Origin: Peribacillus sp. FSL P2-0133
Lineage (GTDB): Bacteria; Bacillota; Bacilli; Bacillales; DSM-1321
Direction: 5' to 3'
NCBI RefSeq assembly: GCF_037975445.1
Contig: NZ_CP150254.1
Location: 3,408,001 to 3,472,000 of the forward strand
Length of the DNA: 64,000 bases
Part shown: in pieces, positions 37,268 to 46,073 of the stretch
Layout of the letters: every line of letters begins with the position of its first letter
How positions within the stretch are numbered: the first letter of the stretch is position 1
The notes under the pieces: model-generated
Seen by the model: the letters and a program-made list of their open reading frames with translations, nothing else
The model's database searches: none
What the model was told of the DNA's origin: nothing
Translations under genes and position numbers: made by a program

Positions 37268-38455
37268 TTAAACATTCCAAGTAAATGGGTCTGGAAGCCC
37301 TGCCCAGTTGCTTTCTAGCTCACTTACCGTTAACAAGCACGCATCCAATTCTTTTCTGAGTTTTCTTGTGTTGATATCCATCCCAATGAAGACTAGCTTA
37401 GTATGACGATCTCCATACTCAATATCCCATTCCTTAAGGATTTGTGGTTCATTTTTAAATATCTCCTCTTGTTGTAGTTCCGATAGAGAGGCAACCCAAT
37501 AAGACAATGGCTCAAGTGTCACTGATGGCCCTGCTTGTGAAAATAGCAAAGAGACATTATTTCTGGTCGCACACCATGCAATCCCTTTAGCTCGTACGAT
37601 TTCTTTAGGCATTGAATGTATCCAATTTGAAAATTTCTCTGAATTAAAAGGCAATCTTCTTGCATAAACAAACGATGATATTCCATATTCTTCGGTCTCG
37701 GGTGTATGTGCAGCATGCCCTTCATTTAATTCTTGAAGCCAACCTGCTGAGGTGCTTGCTTTATCAAAATCAAACAGTCTAGTATCCAAAATGTGCGTTG
37801 GATCTATCTGGCTATTTTCTGTACGGATCAGCTTAGCATCAGGTTGTAATTTACGTAATACATTCTCTAATTGATTTAAGTTTTCATCCTCTACCAAGTC
37901 ACATTTATTAAGAATGAGTACATCGCAAAATTCAATTTGATCTATCAATAAATCAGCAATATTTCTATCATCACTCCCGCCTACTGCTTCCTTTCTATCC
38001 AGTAAGGAATCCCCTGATTGAAAATCATGCCAGAATCGATTCGCATCTACAACCGTAACCATAGTATCCAATCGGCAATATTTAGTTAAATCGATACCCA
38101 TATTCTCATCTATATATGAAAATGTTTGTGCTACGGGAATAGGCTCGCTAATCCCAGTTGATTCTATGAGAATATAGTCAATATTTCCTGCTTTAGCCAA
38201 CTTTTCTACCTCTTGAAGTAAGTCTTCACGTAAAGTACAGCAAATGCAGCCGTTGGACAATTCAACAAGCCTCTCTTCTACCCGAGAAACATGGCCACCT
38301 TTTTTGACCAGTTCGCTATCAATATTTATTTCACTCATGTCATTTACTATCACTGCTACTTTTAATCCTAGGCTATTTTTTAAAATATGATTCAGTAAAG
38401 TTGTCTTTCCTGCCCCTAGATAACCACTTAATACGGTCACCGGAATTTTTTTCAT
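37268..38455 (-). CDS. COG0523 GTPase (ZagA/YciC-like), copy A
   Basis: 395 residues: Walker A GYLGAGKTT (11-19), CICC (Cys70, 72, 73), G4 ILNKCDLV, and a complete CobW C-terminal domain (EEYGISSFVYARRLPF to the end). In B. subtilis the Zur-regulated relative ZagA (YciC) is a zinc metallochaperone that keeps FolE active with the alarmone ZTP. A Zur palindrome lies 23 bases before the start. Very similar to copy B at 40,951-42,129, a duplication. Confidence 0.9.
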   Translation of the reverse strand: MKKIPVTVLSGYLGAGKTTLLNHILKNSLGLKVAVIVNDMSEINIDSELVKKGGHVSRVEERLVELSNGCICCTLREDLLQEVEKLAKAGNIDYILIESTGISEPIPVAQTFSYIDENMGIDLTKYCRLDTMVTVVDANRFWHDFQSGDSLLDRKEAVGGSDDRNIADLLIDQIEFCDVLILNKCDLVEDENLNQLENVLRKLQPDAKLIRTENSQIDPTHILDTRLFDFDKASTSAGWLQELNEGHAAHTPETEEYGISSFVYARRLPFNSEKFSNWIHSMPKEIVRAKGIAWCATRNNVSLLFSQAGPSVTLEPLSYWVASLSELQQEEIFKNEPQILKEWDIEYGDRHTKLVFIGMDINTRKLRKELDACLLTVSELESNWAGLPDPFTWNV

Positions 38456-38477
38456 TTTATTTCCCTCACCATCTAAT

Positions 38478-38498
38478 AAATAGTAATCATTTCGATTT
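38478..38498 (-). promoter_or_regulatory. Zur operator upstream of COG0523 copy A
   Basis: Half sites AAATAGTAAT and ATTTCGATTT around C. It lies between the stop of the flavoprotein gene and the GTPase start, giving the GTPase its own promoter. Confidence 0.82.
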
Positions 38499-38510
38499 AC
38501 ACGCTATGTT

Positions 38511-39689
38511 TTAGCATAAAGAATTTACGATTAAACTTGCAGCTTGACGTGCACCAGAAATATTACGTGCTATAGGACCCATTTCAAGTTCTGCTAATGC
38601 ACCTGTCACATATAAGTTTTCTCCCCATTGTAAATTTTTTGAAACAATAGGATAACCGCATTCTGCACACCTTAAATGATATTTTTCTATAATAGGTTGT
38701 ATTAGAGATTTACCGGGTAAAGATGATTCAAAACCAGTAGCTAATATTACCATTCCAAAGGTTCCGATTTTATTATTTTTATCGTCGAATAAGTGCACCC
38801 GTTTATCTTCTGCTTTTATCGCCATCACTTCATGATCGGCAACATGGATTGTTCCTTTTCTTATTCTATTTTTTAAGGTTGCATATAAATCTTGCGGAAG
38901 TGACCCTCTATGTCTGGCGTTTTTGATTTGTTCTCTTCGCATTCGGTAGTCCGTTATTTTTCGATAACCCGTCTGACTCTTTGGTCCAAGCCACGCTGGG
39001 TCACTATCAAAGGTATGGATTCGAAAGGGGTGCCTTTTTATTAATGTAACTTCAGCAGGAAAATGGTTTGACATTTTTACAGCTAGATGTGCAGCTGTAA
39101 TCCCACCACCTATGATAGCAATAGGTGCCATAATTGAAGTGAAATCCAGTACTTTATCATCGAAAATATGTAATACCTTATCTGGGTTTTTTTTCTTCAA
39201 ATCCCTTGCCCATTCAGGCCACATAAGTTGTTCACCTATCCCCAAAGCTAAGACAAGATTTTTTCCATATACCTTCTGCCCATTAGTTAAGGAAACAGAC
39301 CAACGATCATTTGTCTTTTCAAGGGTTAATGCTTCTCCTTGTATCCAGGCTTTTTTAATTGCTACTTCTTCCATAAGCTGATTACAGTGTTCATTGAAAG
39401 CATCAAGTGAAGGACGTTTATAATATCCGTACAGAGCTGTAGGCCAATCATTTTTGTTTCTTTTCACGTAGCTTTTTAAACTATCTGGTTTAACATCGAT
39501 GTGGTGTACAACCGGTGACCGAAGGTACGGCATAGATATGATATCAGCTCGTTTTTTCCACTTTTCCAAAGGCCTAGCATTTTTATCAATAATAGCTAAC
39601 TCATTAATGGTTACCTTGCCAGTCTTTAATAAAAATGTGGCTAATGTGGTTCCCTGTATGCCGCCTCCAACAATAATCCACTTAAACAT
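38511..39689 (-). CDS. FAD/NAD(P)-binding protein, SidA/lysine-hydroxylase-like
   Basis: 392 residues with an N-terminal FAD site (WIIVGGGIQGTTLATFL) and a central NADPH site (IAIIGGGITAAHLAVKMSN), then ILATGFESSLPG. The layout matches flavin N-monooxygenases of siderophore pathways. A CAECGYP pair near residue 345 could bind metal. AAGGAGG lies 6 bases before ATG 39,689; an upstream in-frame ATG is not used. Product unknown: it may modify a metallophore or an amino acid. No Zur box was found directly upstream of it. Confidence 0.75.
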   Translation of the reverse strand: MFKWIIVGGGIQGTTLATFLLKTGKVTINELAIIDKNARPLEKWKKRADIISMPYLRSPVVHHIDVKPDSLKSYVKRNKNDWPTALYGYYKRPSLDAFNEHCNQLMEEVAIKKAWIQGEALTLEKTNDRWSVSLTNGQKVYGKNLVLALGIGEQLMWPEWARDLKKKNPDKVLHIFDDKVLDFTSIMAPIAIIGGGITAAHLAVKMSNHFPAEVTLIKRHPFRIHTFDSDPAWLGPKSQTGYRKITDYRMRREQIKNARHRGSLPQDLYATLKNRIRKGTIHVADHEVMAIKAEDKRVHLFDDKNNKIGTFGMVILATGFESSLPGKSLIQPIIEKYHLRCAECGYPIVSKNLQWGENLYVTGALAELEMGPIARNISGARQAASLIVNSLC

Positions 39690-39977
39690 AACTACCTCCT
39701 TATGTATAATCAATATCATAATAACTTACTGTAAGAAGACGCAATCCTTGTATGCAAATTCTCTCCATTTGTTGTTTCTCATCAATATACCTAGTTTATA
39801 GCATGCATCCAATCTTAATTGTGAGGGTAAATGGGGCCATACATAAATCTATTGAACTAGTCACCAGATTAGTCTTTCTCCCTTATCTCGAAAGGAAATT
39901 AATGAAGTATCATTGGAAAATAACTCAATACTTAAATTAGAATGGTTCAGTTATCTTTTGCGCAGATGGTTTTAAGG

Positions 39978-40334
39978 TTAAGATAAGAAGATAAATGCTC
40001 GCTGGGTAGTTTTATCGGATTGCTTAAATTTATCGGTATAATCAATCCATTTAATTCGATTACACCGTTCATCTATAGATTTATCTATTTCCATTTGTGC
40101 CCCATCCATTATTTCCTTTATTGTAGAGATATGGAGTGAGAAGTGGTCTGCTGCCGCTCTAAATGGAGATTTCTCAATCATTAACTGAAGAAATTGTTTT
40201 TCATCCACAGAAACTTCCTCTAATTGATATTCCATACTCTCAATATACTGGTAAACTTCTCTGTGTATATCAGGTAATTTTTTGATAACACTTCGAAGTA
40301 AAAATTCCATTAAGATAGGATTAATCCGCTCCAT
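39978..40334 (-). CDS. Unknown 118-residue protein of the zinc island
   Basis: A mostly helical protein with a good ribosome site (AGGGGTGAAAAT before ATG). The middle (SPFRAAADHFSLHISTIKEIMD) reads like a helix-turn-helix in which helix 3 would be HISTIKEIM. No membrane segment and only one Cys. It lies after the terminator of the S14 gene, so it has its own promoter. Could be a small DNA-binding regulator; not recognised. Confidence 0.55.
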   Translation of the reverse strand: MERINPILMEFLLRSVIKKLPDIHREVYQYIESMEYQLEEVSVDEKQFLQLMIEKSPFRAAADHFSLHISTIKEIMDGAQMEIDKSIDERCNRIKWIDYTDKFKQSDKTTQRAFIFLS

Positions 40335-40359
40335 ATTTTCACCCCTTAATATTTACATA

Positions 40360-40398
40360 AAAACATCAACCACCAGATTTTAACATCCGGTAGTTGAA
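40360..40398 (-). terminator. Terminator after rpsN
   Basis: Imperfect stem CAACTACC/GGTGGTTG extended by a second paired block around an AT loop, with TTTTT on the minus strand. Confidence 0.7.
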
Positions 40399-40410
40399 AG
40401 ATTAAATATT

Positions 40411-40680
40411 TTACCAACTAGCTTTTTTCACACCCGGTATTTGACCTTTGTGAGCATACTCTCTAAAAGCAATCCTAGACATTTTGAACTTTCTTAGATA
40501 TCCCCTTGGCCTTCCAGTTACTTCACATCTGTTCTTAAGCCGTGTAGGTGAAGAATCTCTAGGAAGTTTTCTTAGTGCTTCAAAATCACCTTTTTCTTTT
40601 AACTCTGCACGAATGGCTGCATATTTCATCACCATCTCCTGCTTTTTTTGTTCTTTAACAACTTTTGATTTTTTCGCCAT
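40411..40680 (-). CDS. rpsN: Ribosomal protein S14, zinc-independent (C-minus) form
   Basis: 89 residues, the longer S14 type (B. subtilis RpsNB/YhzA). The C-terminal half ([24 protein letters not shown]) lacks the CxxC...CxxC zinc ribbon; a single Cys remains. It replaces zinc-bound S14 when zinc is scarce, freeing metal and keeping ribosome assembly going. A Zur palindrome lies 18 bases before its start. GGAGAA is the ribosome site. Confidence 0.95.
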   Translation of the reverse strand: MAKKSKVVKEQKKQEMVMKYAAIRAELKEKGDFEALRKLPRDSSPTRLKNRCEVTGRPRGYLRKFKMSRIAFREYAHKGQIPGVKKASW

Positions 40681-40697
40681 AATAATTCTCCTTTTTC

Positions 40698-40718
40698 AAA
40701 TCGAAACGATTACGTTTT
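40698..40718 (-). promoter_or_regulatory. Zur operator upstream of rpsN
   Basis: Half sites AAATCGAAAC and ATTACGTTTT around one base. It sits in the gap between the L33 and S14 genes. Confidence 0.85.
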
Positions 40719-40760
40719 ATTATAATTTCTTTTGCTTTTTTAATTTATTCTCTTAATGCT

Positions 40761-40910
40761 TTATTTGGTTTCTCTGTGTAACGTACGTCTTTTTAATCGT
40801 GGACAATATTTCATTAGTTCAATTCTATCCGGGTTATTTCGTTTATTCTTTGTAGTAATATAATTGCGATCTCCAGTTTCCGTACATGCTAACGTAATAT
40901 TAATTCTCAT
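40761..40910 (-). CDS. rpmG: Ribosomal protein L33, zinc-independent (C-minus) form
   Basis: 49 residues beginning [20 protein letters not shown] and ending LHRETK, typical L33. Only Cys9 and Cys36 remain: the first zinc pair reads ACTETG instead of CTECG and the second reads KYCPRLK. So both CxxC pairs are broken and no zinc ribbon can form. GGAGGAAAAAAG precedes the ATG at 40,910. It follows the COG0523 copy B gene by 40 bases and is probably co-transcribed with it. Too short for many gene finders. Confidence 0.93.
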   Translation of the reverse strand: MRINITLACTETGDRNYITTKNKRNNPDRIELMKYCPRLKRRTLHRETK

Positions 40911-40950
40911 CTTTTTTCCTCCTACATTGTTTTAAATTTACTCATATTTC

Positions 40951-42129
40951 TTAAAATGAAGGTAGTGGGTCTTTAAATTCCGACCAATCTTGATTCATTT
41001 CTGCTTCCGTAAGTAAGCATTCGTCCAAGGTTTTTTCAATTTCTTTTTGACTCATATTAATTCCAATCATAACCAATTCGGTTAAACGGTCTCCAAATGT
41101 TTCGTCCCAACTATCCAAGAGTTCTGGTTCATCTTTTAAAATTTGCATTCGCTCTTCTTCGGGATAACTCACTATCCAATTTCCTGCTGCCTGAATAGTT
41201 AGAGAAGGTCCAGCTTGCGAGAGAAGTCCGGAAATGTCGTTCCGTGTAGCTAACCAAAGAAATCCTTTAGAACGTACCACCTCTACTGGCCAATTATGTA
41301 TCCAATTCATTAGCCTTTCTGGGTGGAATGGCTTATTGCGGCGATATACAAATGATGCTATACCATACTCTTCTGTTTCTGGGACATGCTCTTCATTTAA
41401 TTCTTTAAGCCACCCTGCCCCCTGACTGGAGGTCTCAAAATCAAAAAGTCCTGTGTTTAGAACTTGAGTAAGTGGTACACGTGAATATTCACTCTCAATA
41501 ATACGGGCCTCTGGATTGAATTTTTGTAAAACTGATTTTAGTTCTTGAACATTTGTTGACGATACTAAATCGACTTTGTTCAGTACAATCACATTAGCAA
41601 ATTCAATTTGATCAATTAATAAATCGGCTATTTCCCTCTCATCAGTTTCATCAACTGCCTGCTTACGATCCAATAGAGTTTCTCCTGATGCGTAATCATG
41701 CCAAAAACGATTAGCATCTAAAACGGTAACCATAGTATCCAGCTTACATAATCTAGACAAATCTATTCCCAAACTTTCATCAACATAGGTGAAGGTCTGA
41801 GCTACGGGTATTGGTTCACTTATTCCACTTGATTCTATAACGATATAATCAATATCTCCTAGCTGTACAAGCTTTTCCACTTCAATCAGTAAATCTTCTC
41901 TAAGCGTACAGCATATACAGCCATTTTGCATTTCTACCAGTTTCTCGTTAGTTTTAGAAAATCCCCCTTTTTTCACCAAGGTAGCATCAATATTTACTTC
42001 ACTCATATCATTGACAATAACAGCTACTTTAAGATTATCTCGATTAGTTAAAATGTGATTTAGCAGTGTTGTCTTTCCTGAACCAAGATAACCACTTAGT
42101 ACTGTAACTGGAATTCTTTTCGAACCCAC
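40951..42129 (-). CDS. COG0523 GTPase (ZagA/YciC-like), copy B
   Basis: 392 residues from the GTG at 42,129, which has AAAGGAG 7 bases upstream; an earlier in-frame TTG overlaps that site. Walker [10 protein letters not shown], metal motif [11 protein letters not shown]4 VLNKVDLV and a full CobW_C domain. Close paralogue of copy A. It heads a unit with the zinc-free L33 and lies downstream of FolE2, the zinc-independent substitute for the FolE client of ZagA. Confidence 0.9.
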   Translation of the reverse strand: MGSKRIPVTVLSGYLGSGKTTLLNHILTNRDNLKVAVIVNDMSEVNIDATLVKKGGFSKTNEKLVEMQNGCICCTLREDLLIEVEKLVQLGDIDYIVIESSGISEPIPVAQTFTYVDESLGIDLSRLCKLDTMVTVLDANRFWHDYASGETLLDRKQAVDETDEREIADLLIDQIEFANVIVLNKVDLVSSTNVQELKSVLQKFNPEARIIESEYSRVPLTQVLNTGLFDFETSSQGAGWLKELNEEHVPETEEYGIASFVYRRNKPFHPERLMNWIHNWPVEVVRSKGFLWLATRNDISGLLSQAGPSLTIQAAGNWIVSYPEEERMQILKDEPELLDSWDETFGDRLTELVMIGINMSQKEIEKTLDECLLTEAEMNQDWSEFKDPLPSF

Positions 42130-42184
42130 ATTTTCACTCCTTTCCAAAAAGCACCCTTATATCATTAATATAATCTACGCATAC

Positions 42185-42205
42185 AAACCGAAACCATTAC
42201 GATTT
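42185..42205 (-). promoter_or_regulatory. Zur operator, proximal, upstream of COG0523 copy B
   Basis: Half sites AAACCGAAAC and ATTACGATTT; the left half is degenerate. Confidence 0.75.
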
Positions 42206-42286
42206 AATATCTAATAATACATAGCTGTTCTTTATTATAAAGGTTTGCTTTTTCTCTCCCGCTATCGTTAATAGCTATACCATTAT

Positions 42287-42307
42287 AAATCGTAACAATT
42301 ACTATTT
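42287..42307 (-). promoter_or_regulatory. Zur operator, distal, upstream of COG0523 copy B
   Basis: Half sites AAATCGTAAC and ATTACTATTT, 102 bases from the proximal box. Two boxes may allow stepwise repression. Confidence 0.75.
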
Positions 42308-42346
42308 ACAAGTTTTTTTTATAAATAAAATCTTTCATCTCTTTCT

Positions 42347-42699
42347 TTAGAGTTCTAAATCCTTATAAATTCTACTTGATATCGCATTTTTTTGACCAAA
42401 GTATTTACCATTTTATAATTTTGCTTGTTGATTCACTTCTGAAAAGACAAGTTGACAAATTCAACGATCTATAGTTCTCAAGGGGTTATATTCCCTTCAA
42501 AACCTGGGTCAACCCACCCTGCATTTTGAATAAATAGTCCCAAGCTGCCTACTGAACTTCTCCCTTCTAGGAACGCGGTAATATTACCCGGAAGTTTAAT
42601 CCATTCTTTTGTAGTAGCTAAAAGGAATGAGTGTGGTCGTATATTAATGGACTGCCCATCCTCAACAACAATTTCGCGGTATTTTGCTGAAAGTATCAT
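42347..42699 (-). pseudogene. Decayed dCTP deaminase (Dcd-like) gene coupled to folE2
   Basis: The frame opens MILSA, as Dcd does, then jumps to [11 protein letters not shown] and [20 protein letters not shown], then DPGFEGNIT, the Dcd core with its catalytic Glu region; about 55 residues are missing by in-frame deletion. It stops at 42,478 through a one-base change in a C run. Beyond, another frame gives QLVFSEVNQQAKL, a stop where Tyr is expected, then NGKYFGQKNAISSRIYKDLE, the Dcd C-terminus, ending at 42,347. Its ATG overlaps the folE2 stop (ATGA). Dcd forms dUTP without zinc, unlike zinc-dependent dCMP deaminase, which fits the island. Confidence 0.78.
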
Positions 42700-43607
42700 G
42701 GTATCACCTTTTCTTTATCATAAGATAATGAAGCATAAGCATCATGTAAATGAATGGATTCCTCATTTCGGCATTCAATATGAAATGTTTGAACCCACCT
42801 TAATTCATATAGGTCCGCAGCAACCAGTCTAATCAGGTCTTCAACAAATCTTGGATTTTCAAATGCTTGTTCCGTCACCTTCTTTTCATCAGGCCTTTTT
42901 AAGATGGAATAAAGCTTAGCACTTGCATTCGATTCAATTACTTCTAACATGATTTCCTTAAAATTACGAGGGAAGCTCCTATCTGAATAAGTTTCAATTT
43001 CAATAGAAACAATTCCTCTCTGATTATGGGCGCTATATTCACTGATTTCTTTAGAACAAGGACAAAGTGTTGTAACTGTTGCTATCATCCCTATCTTTTC
43101 CTTCCATTTAGCTGGCTCCTGGTAGCATACTTCTATATTTACATCTGCACTCATCAGACCTGACATACCCAGTACAGGACTTGTTCTTTCAAAAAACCAT
43201 GGAAAAGACACTTGGACAGCTGAAGATTTCTGTTCCATCCTTTCTGCCATCCTTTTTGCTAAATGACGTAATGACTGAGGATTCATTTCTATCCCCTTTG
43301 AATAGGCTTCTTGAAGAATTTCTGGGAGCCTGCTCATATTTATCCCTTTCTTATTACTGCACAACTCAGTAGTGAGTGTAAACTCACCAATGGTTTGTTG
43401 AATTACCGGTTCAGATTCTGCTTTAACAATGACTGGATACTTAATTTTTTTAATTCCTACATTGTCGATTTTAAAGAAATAATTTCTTTCTATGTTTTGC
43501 AAGTCTGGCATATATTGTTTGTCTGTTGGTTTAACTCCATTAATCGGACAGGTTGAACCAAAATATTGAAGTCGGTCTAGTTTATTAGGTAATTCCAGAA
43601 TTGGCAT
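42696..43607 (-). CDS. folE2: GTP cyclohydrolase FolE2 (type IB)
   Basis: 303 residues of the COG1469 family, which opens GTP for folate synthesis using metals other than zinc. The catalytic Cys lies in [21 protein letters not shown], and [17 protein letters not shown] is a further family block. B. subtilis folE2 (yciA) is Zur-regulated and replaces zinc-dependent FolE on starvation. Its Zur box lies 224 bases upstream, unusually far. Confidence 0.94.
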   Translation of the reverse strand: MPILELPNKLDRLQYFGSTCPINGVKPTDKQYMPDLQNIERNYFFKIDNVGIKKIKYPVIVKAESEPVIQQTIGEFTLTTELCSNKKGINMSRLPEILQEAYSKGIEMNPQSLRHLAKRMAERMEQKSSAVQVSFPWFFERTSPVLGMSGLMSADVNIEVCYQEPAKWKEKIGMIATVTTLCPCSKEISEYSAHNQRGIVSIEIETYSDRSFPRNFKEIMLEVIESNASAKLYSILKRPDEKKVTEQAFENPRFVEDLIRLVAADLYELRWVQTFHIECRNEESIHLHDAYASLSYDKEKVIP

Positions 43608-44048
43608 CTTTTAATACTTCCCTTCAATAATAATTCTTTACCATTTATAAAAATATTGATCACGAGTAATACCTTTTTCTAAAACTACATGGAATTCCTC
43701 TTAATTTAGTTAAGTACAAAAGTTCTGTACAATTTAGAAACCATTTAGTGATCACATGATTGGTCCCTAAACAAGTCTCTAGAAAAATTCACTTTACGCT
43801 GGAATACTTTGAAGAGTACGAAAATATAATAAATCGTAATCATTACGCTTTATTCTTTAACCATATAATATTTACTTTCATAAATCAATTATTTATAAGT
43901 GGTTAAAGACAAAAAAAACTACTTATTTTCTATCAGGTAGTCTATCAAGAATTTACTAAACTTTGAGTCTTTTTCTTTTAACAACTATGTCTACTTGAAA
44001 AAAAAGTGAGCATGTTGAATAAAGACAAGCATATGCTTTATTCAACAT
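43608..44048. other. Divergent regulatory gap between folE2 and permease copy 2
   Basis: About 440 AT-rich bases carrying two Zur operators, one for each direction (43,831 and 44,049). A weak hairpin with T run on the minus strand lies near 43,915-43,960. No gene seen. Confidence 0.55.
43831..43851 (-). promoter_or_regulatory. Zur operator upstream of folE2
   Basis: Half sites AAATCGTAAT and ATTACGCTTT around C; one mismatch from consensus. Confidence 0.85.
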
Positions 44049-44069
44049 AAATCGTAATTATTAAGATTT
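44049..44069 (+). promoter_or_regulatory. Zur operator upstream of permease copy 2
   Basis: Half sites AAATCGTAAT and ATTAAGATTT; ends 21 bases before the ATG and so overlaps the transcription start region. Confidence 0.87.
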
Positions 44070-44090
44070 GTAAGGAAGGTGGTTCTTAAT

Positions 44091-45110
44091 ATGATGCGTT
44101 TTAAACGCTATTCGGCAAATCTATTATTTTTTATCCTATCACTTCTTTTTCTAGGATTCTTCTTTTTGGGGGAACGCTTTATTCCGACTCAAATTAATCT
44201 ATCAACCATGCCAATGCTGAATTCAATGTTCGTTGTATTTTTAGGACTATTCTTAGAATCCATTCCCTTTCTCTTTCTTGGAGCAATCGCTTCCTCGTTC
44301 ATACACTTATTTATTAGTGAAGAATTAATTCAGCGAATGATACCAAAAAAACCAATTGCTGCACTCTTTTGCTCTATCGTTGCCGCACTGATCGTACCTG
44401 TATGCGAATGTGCAATTATACCAGTCGTTCGTAGGCTGATTATTAAGGGTGTCCCTATACATGCAGGTGTCGTTCTATTAGTCACTGCACCCATTTTAAA
44501 TATCATAGTATTTGGATCTACCTATTATGCTTTTCAAAAGAACCCAGAAATTATATATGGACGGGTCATCATTTGTATACTTACCGCCATTATAGTAGGT
44601 GCATTCGTTTATATTTTTTGTAGAAAAGACATTATTAAAGAAAATGCAAATGAGCACAATCATACTCAACACGACCACTTTTCCTCTTTATCACATAAAT
44701 TAACTCATTTAATTAATCATATTACTGATGAGTTTTTTATGGTGGGGAAATATTTTATCATAGGTGCAGTATTTGCCAGTGTGTTTCAAGTTTGTGTTGA
44801 TAGGACAATACTAGCCGAACTTGGAAATTCACAGATCCAAGGAACAGTACTGATGATGGGAATAGCATATATACTCTCCCTTTGTTCATCAGCAGATGCT
44901 TTTGTAGCTGCCTCCTTTTCCCATAGTTTTTTACCGGGTTCAATTTTGGGATTCCTAGTATTTGGGCCTATGCTCGACCTGAAAAACACTCTTATCATGA
45001 TGTCTTGCTTTAAATGGCGTTTTGTATTTATATATATATTGCTAGTCTTCTTAGTCGTCCTTAGTTTATGCCTGTTAGCAGGGGTCTGGATCAGTAGAGG
45101 AGGTTTGTAG
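44091..45110 (+). CDS. COG0701 (DUF318) permease, YcgR-like, copy 2
   Basis: 339 residues, eight or so helices, with VPVCECAIIPVVRRLIIKGVP and LSLCSSADAFVAASFSHS, the same motifs as copy 1 (Ser replaces Glu after the second Cys-Ser). A cytoplasmic loop holds a His-rich run (NEHNHTQHDHF). ATG 44,091 follows AAGGAAGGTGG. The only island operon on the plus strand together with the next gene. Confidence 0.87.
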   Translation: MMRFKRYSANLLFFILSLLFLGFFFLGERFIPTQINLSTMPMLNSMFVVFLGLFLESIPFLFLGAIASSFIHLFISEELIQRMIPKKPIAALFCSIVAALIVPVCECAIIPVVRRLIIKGVPIHAGVVLLVTAPILNIIVFGSTYYAFQKNPEIIYGRVIICILTAIIVGAFVYIFCRKDIIKENANEHNHTQHDHFSSLSHKLTHLINHITDEFFMVGKYFIIGAVFASVFQVCVDRTILAELGNSQIQGTVLMMGIAYILSLCSSADAFVAASFSHSFLPGSILGFLVFGPMLDLKNTLIMMSCFKWRFVFIYILLVFLVVLSLCLLAGVWISRGGL

Positions 45111-45877
45111 TGAAAAATATTACTTATAAATTTGAAGCGTTATTGTTGCTTGGATTAGGTCTAATGATTTTCAAGCTATATGTATCTGGAAATTTAACTC
45201 AATTAATTGCTCCGAAAATGCTGTCATACTCATTAATTTCCTTAGCAGCATTTTTGATTGTGGGATGTTTACGAATGAAAAAAGAAAAAAAGAATGTTCA
45301 TTGCTGTGAATGTGAAACAGATCAAGAGAAATCAAAGTCGTCTCTTACCTCCATTTCCAAATATGGTCTATTTTTGATACCAATTTTACTTGGGTTTACA
45401 TTGACTAATTTCACATTAAGCGAAGATGTATTGGCAAAGAGAGGAATTGTTCAAAAACAGATTCAGTCTGACGATTCTGCCAAGAACGAAACATTCCATC
45501 AACATGATGTAATAAAAGTTGACGATAAAAATTATTTTCAAGTCTTGGACTATTTAATGACAAATATTGAAGATATCGAAGGAAGAAAAATAGAAATTTC
45601 AGGTTTTGTATATCGAGAGAATCAGTTTCCGAAAAATCAAATTGCTATTGCCCGCCTTTCCATGACCTGTTGTATCGTTGATGCTAACTTATATGGTTAC
45701 CAGGTTAATGGTCATGTAAAAAAAATGAAAACGAATAGTTGGTACACTATTCAAGGGAAATTAACTAAGGGAAGCTATAATGGTGAGACCGTTCCAGTGA
45801 TCCAATTAATCACTTCTAAGAAAATCCAAGCTCCAAAGGATGTCTATCTATATGAATATGTAGATATAACCGAATAG
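45110..45877 (+). CDS. TIGR03943 family permease partner (YcgQ-like), copy 2
   Basis: 255 residues from a GTG that shares one base with the permease stop (TAGTG), with GGAGG just upstream. Two N-terminal helices, a short CCECE motif instead of copy 1's His loop, a third helix and the C-terminal domain (IEGRKIEISGFVYRENQFP, MTCCIVDANLYG). It lacks the long acidic linker of copy 1. Function in transport inferred only from pairing. Confidence 0.82.
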   Translation: MKNITYKFEALLLLGLGLMIFKLYVSGNLTQLIAPKMLSYSLISLAAFLIVGCLRMKKEKKNVHCCECETDQEKSKSSLTSISKYGLFLIPILLGFTLTNFTLSEDVLAKRGIVQKQIQSDDSAKNETFHQHDVIKVDDKNYFQVLDYLMTNIEDIEGRKIEISGFVYRENQFPKNQIAIARLSMTCCIVDANLYGYQVNGHVKKMKTNSWYTIQGKLTKGSYNGETVPVIQLITSKKIQAPKDVYLYEYVDITE

Positions 45878-45904
45878 TATAGACAGGCTATTACTAATAT
45901 AAAC

Positions 45905-45955
45905 AAAAGTAAGAGCAGCTTTTGATAAAGTCACTATCAAATCTGCTCTTACTTT
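45905..45955. terminator. Strong bidirectional terminator
   Basis: Long stem (AAAGTAAGAGCAG with CTGCTCTTACTTT, extended by TTTGATA/TATCAAA) around a 7-base loop, between converging operons. Confidence 0.85.
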
Positions 45956-46073
45956 ATATAGTACTTTTTAATAGTAAAAAGTACTGGGGAATAAATAATG
46001 CAATTCATTCCATATGATTCTTTCCTCTAACTTCATCATTTGGGTTTATTATTTATGATAGTAAGTGACAAAC

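Noticed and set aside
39752-39940. 62-codon plus-strand ORF in the gap upstream of the flavoprotein
   Set aside because: No ribosome site, no domain; looks like chance.
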